Shown here piece by piece: positions 49,264 through 58,084 of a stretch of 64,000 nt of DNA. Position 1 is the stretch's first letter; every line of letters starts with the position of its first letter. The DNA is from JAGPUQ01 sp947084925 (GTDB taxonomy: Bacteria > Pseudomonadota > Gammaproteobacteria > Pseudomonadales > Porticoccaceae). The position numbers and the translations under genes are program-made. The notes under the pieces were generated by a model, which saw nothing but the letters and a program-made list of their open reading frames with translations, was not told the DNA's origin and did not search any database. Location of the stretch: the NCBI GenBank assembly GCA_947084925.1, contig CAMTUJ010000014.1, positions 6,106 through 70,105 of the forward strand, given 5' to 3'.

Positions 49264-51039
49264 CTAACGCCCCATATCGGGCGCCACCCGCATCACTTCC
49301 GCCACCGAGGTGATCCCCGCGCCGACTTTCTGCGCGCCGGACAGGCGCAGGGTGCGCATGCCTTCGCGCATGGCTTGCAGGCGCAGGGCGGAGATGTCGC
49401 ACTGCTCGTCGATCAACGGCTTGAGGGTTTCGCTGATGAGCATGATTTCGTAGATGCCCTGACGCCCCAGATAGCCGGTATCGCGACATTCCAGGCAGCC
49501 GCCGGGTTCGGCGAACTGGGTCGGAGGCGGCGCTTTCCAGGGCTGCACCAGCGCCTTCCATGCGGCCACGTCCACTGGCGTTTTGCGCGCGCAGTGGGGG
49601 CACAGGGTGCGCACCAGGCGCTGGGCCATCACGCCGTTCAGGGTGACCTTGAGCAGATGCGCCGGCACCCCCAGATCGAGCAGTCGGGTGATGGCGGTGG
49701 GCGCGTCGTTGGTGTGCAGGGTGGACAGCACCAGGTGGCCGGTGAGGGCGGCCTGAATGGCCATTTCCGCCGTTGCGAGGTCGCGGATCTCGCCCACCAT
49801 GATGATGTCCGGGTCCTGGCGCATCAGGGTGCGCACGCCCTCGGCAAAGCCGAAGTTGATCTGCGGCTGCACCTGGGTCTGGTTGAAACTGTCCTCGACC
49901 ATTTCGATGGGGTCTTCCACCGTGCTGACATTCACCTCCTCGGTGGCGAGCTGTTTCAGCGTGGAATAGAGCGTTGTGGTCTTGCCCGAGCCGGTGGGTC
50001 CGGTGACCAGCACGATGCCGTTGGGCTGGCTGATCATGCCCTGCCAGCGCTGGTAGTCTTCGCCACTCAGGCCGAGTTCGATGAAGCTGCGCAGCAGCAC
50101 TTCGGGATCGAAAATGCGGATCACCAGTTTTTCGCCGAAGGCCGTGGGCAGGGTCGAGAGACGCAGTTCCACTTCGCCGCCGGCGGGGGTGCGGGTCTTG
50201 ACCCGGCCATCCTGGGGCTTGCGCTTTTCGGCGACGTTCATGCGCCCGAGGATTTTCAGGCGGCTGGTGACGGCGCTCAGCACCTGCGCCGGGAGTTCAT
50301 ACACCGGGTGCAGCACGCCGTCGATGCGGAAGCGGACCTTGCCGAGCTCGCGGCGCGGTTCGATGTGGATGTCGCTGGCGCGCTGGTCGAAGGCGTATTG
50401 CAACAGCCAGTCGACGATGTTGACGATGTGCTGATCCTGGGCGTCCGGGTCCTTGAGGGAGCCAAGTTCCAGCAACTGCTCGAAATTCCCGAGCGCGGGA
50501 CGGGTGCCGCGCATCGCGGTGCCGGCGCCGGATACCGAGCGCGACAGGGTGTAGAACTCGAGCGTGTATTTCTCGATATCGGCGGGGTTGGCCACCACCC
50601 GTTTGATGCGTTTGCGGCTGGCCTGTTCGAGGCCCGAGACCCAGGTGGTGACGAAGGGCTGCGCCGTGGCCACGACGATCTCCTCGGCGTCTGTTTCGAC
50701 GCACAGGATGCCGTGGCGCTTGGCGAACTCGAACGACATCACCCGCGCCACTTCCGCGACCTTGACCTTGAGCGGGTCGATGCGCAGCACCGGCAATTGC
50801 GCGGCTTCGCCGAGCCACTGGGTCAGGGTTTCAAGATCCAGTACCCGGCCGGGCCGGGCGGCATTGCCCATCTGCTGGCCGGCGATATAGATCAACGGGT
50901 GCTGAAGCGACTGCTCGCGGGTGCGGTTGGCTCCCGCGAGCGCGTTGGCGTCGCTGCGCGTGACGAGGCCGGTGTCCACCAGATATTCCAGCGCCTGGGC
51001 GAGTTCCAGAACCTGTTCGGGCGCGATCGCGACGGCCAT
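49264..51039 (-). CDS. GspE/PilB-type secretion ATPase
   Basis: This hexameric-type ATPase has an N-terminal MshEN-like region (about 1-150), then SDIHIEPRRELGKVRFRIDGVLH, Walker A GPTGSGKTTTLYS, the Asp box VEDPIEMVEDSFNQTQV, Walker B DPDIIMVGEIRD and the His box LVLSTLHTNDAPTA. A tetracysteine zinc site follows (CPHC, then CLEC). ATG 51039 follows a GGAGG. The 591 residues fit the type II secretion / type IV pilus group, but no gspD, pilC or pseudopilin genes are adjacent, so the machine it powers is unknown. It is the first gene upstream of glnE. Confidence 0.9.
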   Translation of the reverse strand: MAVAIAPEQVLELAQALEYLVDTGLVTRSDANALAGANRTREQSLQHPLIYIAGQQMGNAARPGRVLDLETLTQWLGEAAQLPVLRIDPLKVKVAEVARVMSFEFAKRHGILCVETDAEEIVVATAQPFVTTWVSGLEQASRKRIKRVVANPADIEKYTLEFYTLSRSVSGAGTAMRGTRPALGNFEQLLELGSLKDPDAQDQHIVNIVDWLLQYAFDQRASDIHIEPRRELGKVRFRIDGVLHPVYELPAQVLSAVTSRLKILGRMNVAEKRKPQDGRVKTRTPAGGEVELRLSTLPTAFGEKLVIRIFDPEVLLRSFIELGLSGEDYQRWQGMISQPNGIVLVTGPTGSGKTTTLYSTLKQLATEEVNVSTVEDPIEMVEDSFNQTQVQPQINFGFAEGVRTLMRQDPDIIMVGEIRDLATAEMAIQAALTGHLVLSTLHTNDAPTAITRLLDLGVPAHLLKVTLNGVMAQRLVRTLCPHCARKTPVDVAAWKALVQPWKAPPPTQFAEPGGCLECRDTGYLGRQGIYEIMLISETLKPLIDEQCDISALRLQAMREGMRTLRLSGAQKVGAGITSVAEVMRVAPDMGR

Positions 51040-51265
51040 GCCAGTGTGCCTCCAATCCGGGCCGGTGGATTGTAGTCCATGTGCAAGCCCTCTCCAGCAC
51101 GGATTGTCGCGCTCCGGCGTTCGCACTAAGCTGACCCGATAACAACGCCAGGTGGGTGAGATATCCGATCCTCACCGATCGCTTCCCGACTGCGCGACCG
51201 ATCTGCTGCGACGACAGCGGCTGGTGCGGTAACTGTTTCAGTGTTCAACCAACCGGAGAAACGAC

Positions 51266-52021
51266 ATGAAAAACCTGGAAGGCAAAGTTGCCCTGATAAC
51301 GGGCGCGGCACGGGGTCAGGGTGCGGCCGAGGCACGTCTGTTTGCGGCGCGCGGCGCCAAGGTGATGCTGTGTGACGTGCTGGATGTCGACGGCCAGAAG
51401 ACGGCCGCGGCGATCGGCTCCTCTGCTGCGTACCTGCGGCTCGATGTGACCGACGAGGCCAGCTGGCGCGCGGCGGTCGAAGCCACGGTCGCCAAATTCG
51501 GCAAGCTCAATGTGCTGGTCAACAACGCCGGCATCGCCCTGATGGGCGCGCTCAAGACCACGAGCGTCGCCGACTACATGAAGACCATCGAGATCAATCA
51601 GCTCGGCGTCTTTCTCGGCATGCGCAGCGTAGCGGCCGCGATGAAGGCGGCCGGCGGTGGTTCGATCATCAATATTTCGTCGATCGCCGGCCTCGGCGGC
51701 GCGGTCGGGGGCGTTGCCTACTGCGCCAGCAAATTCGCGGTGCGTGGCATGACAAAAGTGGCGGCGATGGAGCTGGGTCCGGACAATATCCGGGTCAACT
51801 CGATTCACCCGGGCGGCGTCATGACCAACATGCTCAGCGACGCCGGGCTTACCGGCGATAGCGCCAGTGCGCTCTTTGCCCGCACGCCGCTGGGTCGCAT
51901 CGCGCAACCCGAGGAAATGGCGACGCTCGCCGCCTACCTGGCTTCGGACGACAGCTCCTATTCGACCGGCTCGGAGTTTGTCGCCGATGGCGGCCTCACC
52001 GCCGGCTTCGCGCTCGGGTAA
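51266..52021 (+). CDS. Short-chain dehydrogenase/reductase (hydroxysteroid-dehydrogenase-like)
   Basis: This classical SDR has TGAARGQGAAEA (cofactor glycine motif), NNAGIAL, the catalytic Ser in NISSIAG and YCASK holding the catalytic Tyr and Lys. An aspartate after beta-2 (LCDVLDVDG) suggests NAD(H) preference. It is most like 3-alpha/20-beta-hydroxysteroid or cyclohexanol dehydrogenases by pattern, but the substrate is unknown. The ATG follows a GGAGAAACGAC leader. It is convergent with opgD, separated by a strong hairpin. The upstream 226-base gap to the ATPase gene shows no other gene. Confidence 0.88.
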   Translation: MKNLEGKVALITGAARGQGAAEARLFAARGAKVMLCDVLDVDGQKTAAAIGSSAAYLRLDVTDEASWRAAVEATVAKFGKLNVLVNNAGIALMGALKTTSVADYMKTIEINQLGVFLGMRSVAAAMKAAGGGSIINISSIAGLGGAVGGVAYCASKFAVRGMTKVAAMELGPDNIRVNSIHPGGVMTNMLSDAGLTGDSASALFARTPLGRIAQPEEMATLAAYLASDDSSYSTGSEFVADGGLTAGFALG

Positions 52022-52043
52022 CCGTGCCTTGGAACGGGCCCCT

Positions 52044-52087
52044 CCAGCACCTGACGCCGCCCTCAGTGGGCGGCGGTCAGGTGCTGG
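52044..52087. terminator. Strong hairpin spanning the opgD stop codon
   Basis: The left arm at 52044-52062 (begins CCAGCACCTGACG) pairs with the right arm at 52068-52087 with one bulged base and a five-base loop. The loop holds the opgD stop codon, and the right arm encodes the last residues of OpgD. It lies between the convergent SDR and opgD genes, so it could stop transcripts from both sides, but neither side has a T-run. Confidence 0.5.
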
Positions 52088-53655
52088 AACAGCCAGGTTT
52101 CGCTGAGCGCGCGGTCGCCCTGACGCAGGAACAGGCGCAGATCGACGGCCTCGCCGGGATTCACCGCCAGGTCGAACTGTACCCGCCAGCGATCCGTGGT
52201 GGGAACGGGTTCGGCGCGGGCGAGCAGGATCTTGTCCTGGCCCGTCGAGCTGGTGACCACGGCGTCGAGCTTCGCCGTCTTGGCGAGCCCGGGGAGTTCG
52301 CCACCGGCGAATTCGACCACATAGCGCACGATGCCGGGCTTGCGGATGGTGCCCGGCTCGCCGCCGCGACCGCTGCGGGTGGACACCACCTGTGCCAGGT
52401 TGGGCGCGGGATAGGGCTCGTCGGCGAGCCAGTGCATGCGATAGCGAAAGCTGTATTCGGCGCCCTTCCTGGCGGGGCCCGCCGGCACCCACATGGCGAC
52501 CATGTTGTCGTGAATCTCGTCGTCGGTGGGCAGTTCGACCAGCTGCACCGAACCCTCGCCCCAGTCACCCAGCGGTTCGATCCACAGGCTCGGGCGGCGG
52601 TCGTAGAGCACGCCGTCGAGGTAGTTGTCGAAATTCCGGTCGCGCTGCATAAAGCCGAAGCCGCGCGGATTGAAATCCGAAAAGCTGACTGCGGTGGGGT
52701 AGGGCGGGTTGCGCAGCGGTCGCCAGATGCGTTCGCCGGCGCCGTTCCACATGGCCAGACCGTCGGAGTCGTGAATTTCCGGGCGCCAGTCGAGATCGCG
52801 TCCGCGCCCGTGTTCGCCGAACCAGAACATCGAGGTCAGCGGCGCGATGCCCAGCCGCATGACGTCGCGGCGCAGAAACAGCCGGCAGTCCACTTCCATT
52901 ACCACACCGGTTTCGCGGTGCAGATCGAAGCGGTACGCGCCGGTGATGCCGGGGCCGTCGAGGAGGGCGTAGATCCGCATCGGCGCTTCGGTGGACGCGG
53001 CCGGTTCCAGGTAGAACTCGCGGAACATGGGAAACTCTTCGGGTCCGGCGACCGCGGTGTCGAGCGCGATGCCGCGCGCCGAGAGGCCGTATTGCCCCTG
53101 GGCGCCGATGGTGCGGAAGTAGGACGCGCCCAGAAACGCCACCCAGTCCTGGGTGCGCCAGTCATCCCGCAGTCGGGATTCGTGCAGCCGGAATCCGGCA
53201 AACCCGGCGTCGTCCGGCATGTGCCGGGCGGGATTGTCCTTCGGCATCGAAAAATAGTCGCGGCGATAGCGGATTTCGCGCGCCTTGCCCTGGTCCACCG
53301 CGTAGGCGTGCATCGGCTGCTGGAACCACTTGCCGAGGTGGAAAAAGGTTACCGGATAGGCGCCCGGACCGTTGGCGTCCAGCGCGAGCTCGGGCAGATA
53401 GCGGATCTGGCCGTGTTCGTCGTAGTCGATCTTGGCCACCACCTCGGCACCCGGCCGCGGCGGCTCCCGATAGGGTTTGGTGGCGTTGTCGCGCGCGGTC
53501 TGGATCAGCCCGTCGAAACTGAAGGCCCGCGCGGGACCGAATTCCAGATGTTTGGCGGCGGCCTGGGCCGCGTCCGTGCCCAGCCCGGCGATTCCGACGC
53601 AGGCCAGGACCAGACATTGCAGAAACCTGCGCCGGCGGCGATCAACTGCACTCAA
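52063..53655 (-). CDS. opgD: OpgD (MdoD), periplasmic glucan biosynthesis protein with Tat signal
   Basis: The first 32 residues form a twin-arginine signal (DRRRRRFLQCLVLACVGIAG), as in E. coli OpgD, and the remaining chain is the OPG fold: GPARAFSFDGLIQTAR, GLSARGIALDTA, FGEHGRG and IWRPLRNPPYPTAVSF. OpgD processes osmoregulated periplasmic glucans. TTG 53655 is chosen because a GAGGAG lies 7 bases upstream and the frame above it is not natural; this gives 530 residues. The gene is divergent from opgG. The last codons lie in a hairpin. Confidence 0.9.
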   Translation of the reverse strand: MSAVDRRRRRFLQCLVLACVGIAGLGTDAAQAAAKHLEFGPARAFSFDGLIQTARDNATKPYREPPRPGAEVVAKIDYDEHGQIRYLPELALDANGPGAYPVTFFHLGKWFQQPMHAYAVDQGKAREIRYRRDYFSMPKDNPARHMPDDAGFAGFRLHESRLRDDWRTQDWVAFLGASYFRTIGAQGQYGLSARGIALDTAVAGPEEFPMFREFYLEPAASTEAPMRIYALLDGPGITGAYRFDLHRETGVVMEVDCRLFLRRDVMRLGIAPLTSMFWFGEHGRGRDLDWRPEIHDSDGLAMWNGAGERIWRPLRNPPYPTAVSFSDFNPRGFGFMQRDRNFDNYLDGVLYDRRPSLWIEPLGDWGEGSVQLVELPTDDEIHDNMVAMWVPAGPARKGAEYSFRYRMHWLADEPYPAPNLAQVVSTRSGRGGEPGTIRKPGIVRYVVEFAGGELPGLAKTAKLDAVVTSSTGQDKILLARAEPVPTTDRWRVQFDLAVNPGEAVDLRLFLRQGDRALSETWLFQHLTAAH

Positions 53656-54026
53656 GGGTGACTCCTCATGCGGGTTCTTGATTTTCGGACTCCGGACATC
53701 GGGTTCCGGGTGTTTGGTCGCGCGGGCGCGCTGCCACAGCCAGGGCGCGCTGCCCGCGGGGCCGGGGCTGGGTGGACCGGGCGCCCAAAGCGGGGCAAAA
53801 GTAAAGGTTCGACGCGTCGCGGGCAAGCGTTTCCGTGGTCGGTGGGACAAATTTTGTGTCGCCACGGGGCAGCCGTGCACGAAAGCCGCGTCAGCGCATG
53901 TCCGCCGCTGGTGAAGTCCATTACAATTCGCGGCGCTCCGGCCGATCCGGCACGGCACGAACGCCAAACCCCCACCGCCCGAATCCTGAGTGGGTCCCGA
54001 TAACAGCCCGGCCTGCGGCGACTGCG
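53656..54026. other. 371-bp divergent opgD/opgG intergenic region
   Basis: No gene is recognised here. It holds the opgD ribosome-binding site on the left and, on the right, TACAAT (53922-53927) as the best -10-like hexamer for opgG. An AT pocket (AAATTTTG near 53850) stands out in GC-rich DNA. No second operator-like palindrome was seen. Confidence 0.5.
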
Positions 54027-55619
54027 GTGAATAGCTTGCCCCGAATTCAGAAACCCCTTCCGCATCGCGCCGCCACGGGCGCCCTATCGCTGTCTGCTGC
54101 GTTGGTGCTGTCTGCCGCGCTGGTGCTGTCGGTTGCGCCGGCGCCCGCGCGGGCCATCGAGTTGCGCGACGTCGCGGCACTGGCCAAGCAGCGTGCCACG
54201 GAACCTTATCGGGCGCCCACGGAAATCCCGGCCTTTCTGCAGGAACTGTCTTACGAACAGGCGCGGCTGTTCCGCTTCCTCCCCGAGCGCCGTCTGTGGC
54301 GTGCCACGAATTCGCAGTTTCAGGTGTCCTTCATCGCGCCCGCGCGACATCAGCGCTATCCGGTAAAGATCCGTCGGGTCACGGCCGAAGGGGTGCGCGA
54401 TATACCCTTCGATCGCGAGCAGTTCGACTTCGGCGACCCCGATCTGGTGAAACGGATCCCCCCGGACCTGGGCTTTGCCGGCCTGCGCCTGGAGTACCCG
54501 ATCAACCGCGCCGGCGAGCTGGAGCCCGTGGTCGAGTTCAGCGGCGCGAGCTATTTTCGCGGCGTCGGCAAAGGTGGCGTACCCGGATTGTGGGCGCGGG
54601 GGCTGGCGATCGACACCGGCTTGCCGGGTGGGGAGGAGTTCCCCATGTTCCGCGAGTTCTGGCTGGAGCAGCCGCGCTCTGGCGCCGACAAGATACGCGT
54701 ATTTGCGCTGCTGGAAGGCCCCAGCATCACGGGTGGTTACGAATTTACCGTGACGCCCGGCGACAACACCCGGATCGGTGTGCGCGCCGAAATTTTCACC
54801 CGCAAGCCGGTCACCATGCTCGGGCTGGCGCCGCTGACCAGCATGTTTTTCTACGGTGAAAACACCGCTCGCCCGCTCGGGCAGTGGCGTCCCGAGATGC
54901 ACCACAGCGATGGTCTGCTGGTCAACGACGGCAGCGGCGAATGGTTGTGGCGCCCGCTGCTCAATCCGCGCGCGCCGGAGCTGTACGCCTTCGCGGTGAA
55001 CAATGCCAAGGGGTTCGGGTTGTTGCAGCGGGACCGCCGGTTTGACGCCTACGAGGATGGCGACGCCAATTATCAGTTGCGTCCCGGGGCCTGGGTGACG
55101 CTGCGGCAGCCCACCGGGCCGGGGCGCATCGTGCTGGTGGAGATTCCTTCCCCGGATGAGACCAACGACAACATAGTGGCGTTCTGGAGCCCCGAAAAAG
55201 CGGTGCCCGCCGGCCAGCGTATCGTGCTCGATTACGATCTCTTTCTGGGCGGCAGGCCCGAACCCGGCAGTGCGCTCGCCGCTGTGGTGAACACCCTCGT
55301 CGGGCGGGCGACCGGCCCGCAGGGCCGGCACCTGCCGGCGGATGCCTACCGCTTCGTGATCGATTTCGCCGGTGGCGGGCTCGGCAAGATCAAGGGTCGC
55401 GATGCGCCCGTGGCGGGCAATGTCAGCGTGGCCGGCGGCAAGGTCCTCGAACAATATGTGGAATACCTGGCGGCGCCCGACCGCTGGCGGCTGGTCTTTG
55501 TCGTCCGCCCCGAACCTGAATCGGGTATGGAAATGCGGGCCTTCCTGCATCTGGGCGACGATACCCTGAGCGAGACCTGGAGCTATCATCTGCCGTTCGC
55601 CAACTCCCTGACGCCCTGA
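54027..55619 (+). CDS. opgG: OpgG (MdoG), periplasmic glucan biosynthesis protein
   Basis: This 530-residue protein has a Sec signal peptide (1-43) containing the repeated ALVLSAALVLS block, then the OPG fold parallel to OpgD: RYPVKIRRVTAEG, SGASYFRGVGKGG, LAPLTSMFFYGEN, WRPLLNPRAPELYAF and FLHLGDDTLSETWSY. OpgG is needed for the beta-1,6 branches of glucans made by OpgH. GTG 54027 gives a normal signal peptide; upstream sequence is not natural protein. The gene starts the opgG-small gene-opgH unit. Confidence 0.9.
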   Translation: MNSLPRIQKPLPHRAATGALSLSAALVLSAALVLSVAPAPARAIELRDVAALAKQRATEPYRAPTEIPAFLQELSYEQARLFRFLPERRLWRATNSQFQVSFIAPARHQRYPVKIRRVTAEGVRDIPFDREQFDFGDPDLVKRIPPDLGFAGLRLEYPINRAGELEPVVEFSGASYFRGVGKGGVPGLWARGLAIDTGLPGGEEFPMFREFWLEQPRSGADKIRVFALLEGPSITGGYEFTVTPGDNTRIGVRAEIFTRKPVTMLGLAPLTSMFFYGENTARPLGQWRPEMHHSDGLLVNDGSGEWLWRPLLNPRAPELYAFAVNNAKGFGLLQRDRRFDAYEDGDANYQLRPGAWVTLRQPTGPGRIVLVEIPSPDETNDNIVAFWSPEKAVPAGQRIVLDYDLFLGGRPEPGSALAAVVNTLVGRATGPQGRHLPADAYRFVIDFAGGGLGKIKGRDAPVAGNVSVAGGKVLEQYVEYLAAPDRWRLVFVVRPEPESGMEMRAFLHLGDDTLSETWSYHLPFANSLTP

Positions 55620-55626
55620 GTTGCCG

Positions 55627-55941
55627 ATGTCGCCAGCCACCGCTTCGCCACCCGTCCAGTTGCTGTTTGAACCGGAATTTCTCCCCTTGCTGCGCGTCTA
55701 CGGCTACCTGCGCCTCGCCGGGGTGGCTCCGCGGCAGGCGGCCGGCGCGGTGTCGCGGCTACAGGTAACGTTGGCCGCGCACGGCGGTCCCGATCTGCGC
55801 GCCTGGCGGCGTCAGATCCTCGGCGACCCGGCCTGGAGTGGCCGCCGTCCGGTCGCGGTGACCGCGGCGCCGGCGCCGACCGGGCCGCATTTCGCAAACC
55901 ATGCCCAGCGCCGCCCGGTGTCGGACACTGCCCATGGCTGA
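55627..55941 (+). CDS. Unknown 104-residue protein between opgG and opgH
   Basis: This frame starts 7 bases after opgG (ATG 55627; a TTG six bases earlier is possible) and its TGA overlaps the opgH ATG by 8 bases, as in translational coupling. The N-terminal 65 residues look like a compact domain (VQLLFEPEFLPLLRVYGYLRL, then QVTLAAHGGPDLRAW), the rest is proline/alanine-rich and disordered. GC-rich third positions match the neighbouring genes. No family was recognised. It sits where an OPG-specific accessory factor would be expected. Confidence 0.6.
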   Translation: MSPATASPPVQLLFEPEFLPLLRVYGYLRLAGVAPRQAAGAVSRLQVTLAAHGGPDLRAWRRQILGDPAWSGRRPVAVTAAPAPTGPHFANHAQRRPVSDTAHG

Positions 55942-58084
55942 GTCGGCGCGGTTCCGGTGGCAGGCGCGCGCGCGCTGGCGGCGCACCCTGTTTCTGTGCC
56001 TGGTGCTGGCGTCGGTCGCGGCGGCCGGCTGGAGCATGCGGCAAGTGCTGCCCTACCACGGCGGCAAGTCGCTGGAAGTGTGCATCCTGGTGCTGTTCTG
56101 TTTTCTGTTCACCGGGATCACCGCCGGGTTCTGGATTGCCCTGTACGGTTTCGCGCTGCGGCGTCTCGGGGGCGACCGGATGAGCCCGTTGCGGCGGACG
56201 GACGCCGCGACCCTGGCGGCGACGCCGTTGGCGCCGACCGCCGTCCTGTTCCCCATTTACCACGAGGAGGTCGAGCGCAGCTTCGCGGGTCTGCGCGCGA
56301 CCTACCGGAGTCTGGCGCAGACCGGCGAGCTGGCGCATTTCGAGTTTTTCATTCTCTCCGACAGCCGCGATCCCGAGATGTGGCTGGCGGAGCGCGAGGC
56401 CTGGTTCGAGCTGTGCGAAGAACTCGGCGCCCATGGCCGCATCCACTATCGCCGCCGCACCCTCAATGTGAAGCGCAAGCCCGGCAACATCAGCGATTTT
56501 CTGGCGCGCTGGGGCAACAGCTACCGTTACATGATCCACCTCGACGCCGACAGCATCATGACCGGCGAAGCGCTGGTGACCATGGTGCGCCTGATGGAGC
56601 GATCCCCGGAAATCGCCATCCTGCAGACCGCGCCCGCGCTGGCCAACGCCAAAACCTTTCACGCCCGCGTGCAGCAATTTGGCTCGCAGCTTTACGGACC
56701 GCTGTTTCTGGCCGGGCTGGCGGCGCTGCAACTGGGGGAGAGCACCTTCTGGGGCCACAACGCGGTGCTGCGGATCGCGCCCTTCATGGCCCATGCCGGC
56801 CTGCCGCAACTGCGCGGCTGGGGTTTGTTCCGTGGCTCCGTGTTGAGCCACGACTTTGTCGAAGCGGCGCTGTTGCGCCGTGCCGGGTACGAAGTCTGGC
56901 TGGAGCCCGGCCTCGGCGGCAGCTATGAAGAAGCTCCGCCCAGCCTGATGGACGAGCTCGCCCGCGACCGCCGCTGGGTCAAGGGCAACTTGCAGCATCT
57001 CGCGTTCCTGTTCCGTCCGGGCTTCGCCTCGGCGCATCGCGCGGCCTTCCTCAACGGCATCATGAATTACTGTTCGTCGGTGCTCTGGTTTGCGTTCCTG
57101 GTGGCGGTGACGGTGGAGACCGCCGTGCTCACATTGCTGCCGGTGGCGTATTTTCCGGAGCCCTATGCCCTGCACCCGCTGTGGCCTGAATGGCGCCCGG
57201 ATTGGGCGCTGATGCTGGTCAGCGTCACCGCGATCGTGCTGTTTTCCCCCAAGGTGCTGGCCTTTCTCGACGCCGTGCTCGACGGGCGCCGGCGCCGCGC
57301 CATGGGCGGGCCGTTGCGCCTGGCAGCCAGTTTGCTGATCGAGACCGTGGTGTCGTCGCTGCTCGCGCCGATCCGGATGCTGGCGCACAGCCAGTTCGTT
57401 ACCGAGGCACTGCTCAATACGCAGGTGCTCTGGGCCGGACAGAATCGCACCCGGGAAACGCAATGGTCGGAAGCCCTGATCCGCCAGGCACCGGGCAGTC
57501 TGCTCGCGCTCGCCTGGATCGGTTTTGCTTACTGGCTCGATCCGCGCTTCTTCCTCTGGTCGCTGCCGGTGGCGGCGCCGCTGGTGTTTGCCGCGCCGAT
57601 CTCGGTGTGGCTCAGCCGTTATCGTGCCGGTGCCCGGCTGCGCGCCGCCGGTCTGCTGCTTGCGCCCGAGGAGAGTGTCCCGCCTCCCGTGCTGGACGAT
57701 CTCACCGCCTACCGCTGCCCGGTGAGCGGGAATCTCTCGGGTTTTCCGCGCGCCGTGCTGAGCCCGGTCGCCAATGCCCTGCACTTGCAGTTGGCGCGTC
57801 CCCGGGGCGACACGCCGTTGCGCCAGCGCGTCCGCGAACGCCTGCTGGCGACTTGCGTGAAAGGCGGGCCCGGTGCGCTCAGCACCGGCGACAAACGCTT
57901 CCTCGCCGAGGATGCGCAGGCGCTTGCCGCCCTGCATCAGATCGCCTGGGAACAACCGCCCGATTCGCCCTGGGGCGTCCAGATCGAAACGCTGCTGCAG
58001 GCGCCGGTGCCGGCGCCGCCGTCTCCATTCCCGTTCTCGCCGGAATTGCCGGTGCCCGCCGCGGTGGTGTCTGGAGCAGATTGA
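55934..58084 (+). CDS. opgH: OpgH (MdoH), membrane glucosyltransferase for periplasmic glucans, short N-terminus
   Basis: OpgH polymerises glucose from UDP-glucose and exports the chain. The GT2 core is complete: IYHEEVERSFAGLRATYRSL, ILSDSRDPEMW, IHLDADSIMTG and LARDRRWVKGNL, with two membrane helices before the core (LFLCLVLASVAAAGW, then VCILVLFCFLFTGITAGFW) and several after it. At 716 residues it lacks about 130 residues found at the N-terminus of E. coli OpgH, the part linked to FtsZ-mediated size control there. ATG 55934 is chosen for its overlap with the small upstream gene. Confidence 0.92.
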   Translation: MAESARFRWQARARWRRTLFLCLVLASVAAAGWSMRQVLPYHGGKSLEVCILVLFCFLFTGITAGFWIALYGFALRRLGGDRMSPLRRTDAATLAATPLAPTAVLFPIYHEEVERSFAGLRATYRSLAQTGELAHFEFFILSDSRDPEMWLAEREAWFELCEELGAHGRIHYRRRTLNVKRKPGNISDFLARWGNSYRYMIHLDADSIMTGEALVTMVRLMERSPEIAILQTAPALANAKTFHARVQQFGSQLYGPLFLAGLAALQLGESTFWGHNAVLRIAPFMAHAGLPQLRGWGLFRGSVLSHDFVEAALLRRAGYEVWLEPGLGGSYEEAPPSLMDELARDRRWVKGNLQHLAFLFRPGFASAHRAAFLNGIMNYCSSVLWFAFLVAVTVETAVLTLLPVAYFPEPYALHPLWPEWRPDWALMLVSVTAIVLFSPKVLAFLDAVLDGRRRRAMGGPLRLAASLLIETVVSSLLAPIRMLAHSQFVTEALLNTQVLWAGQNRTRETQWSEALIRQAPGSLLALAWIGFAYWLDPRFFLWSLPVAAPLVFAAPISVWLSRYRAGARLRAAGLLLAPEESVPPPVLDDLTAYRCPVSGNLSGFPRAVLSPVANALHLQLARPRGDTPLRQRVRERLLATCVKGGPGALSTGDKRFLAEDAQALAALHQIAWEQPPDSPWGVQIETLLQAPVPAPPSPFPFSPELPVPAAVVSGAD

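Noticed and set aside
47911..51075. A plus-strand open frame of over 1000 codons antisense to glnE and the ATPase gene.
   Set aside because: It is the codon-position shadow of two well-supported minus-strand genes in GC-rich DNA, has low-complexity composition and spans a gene boundary.
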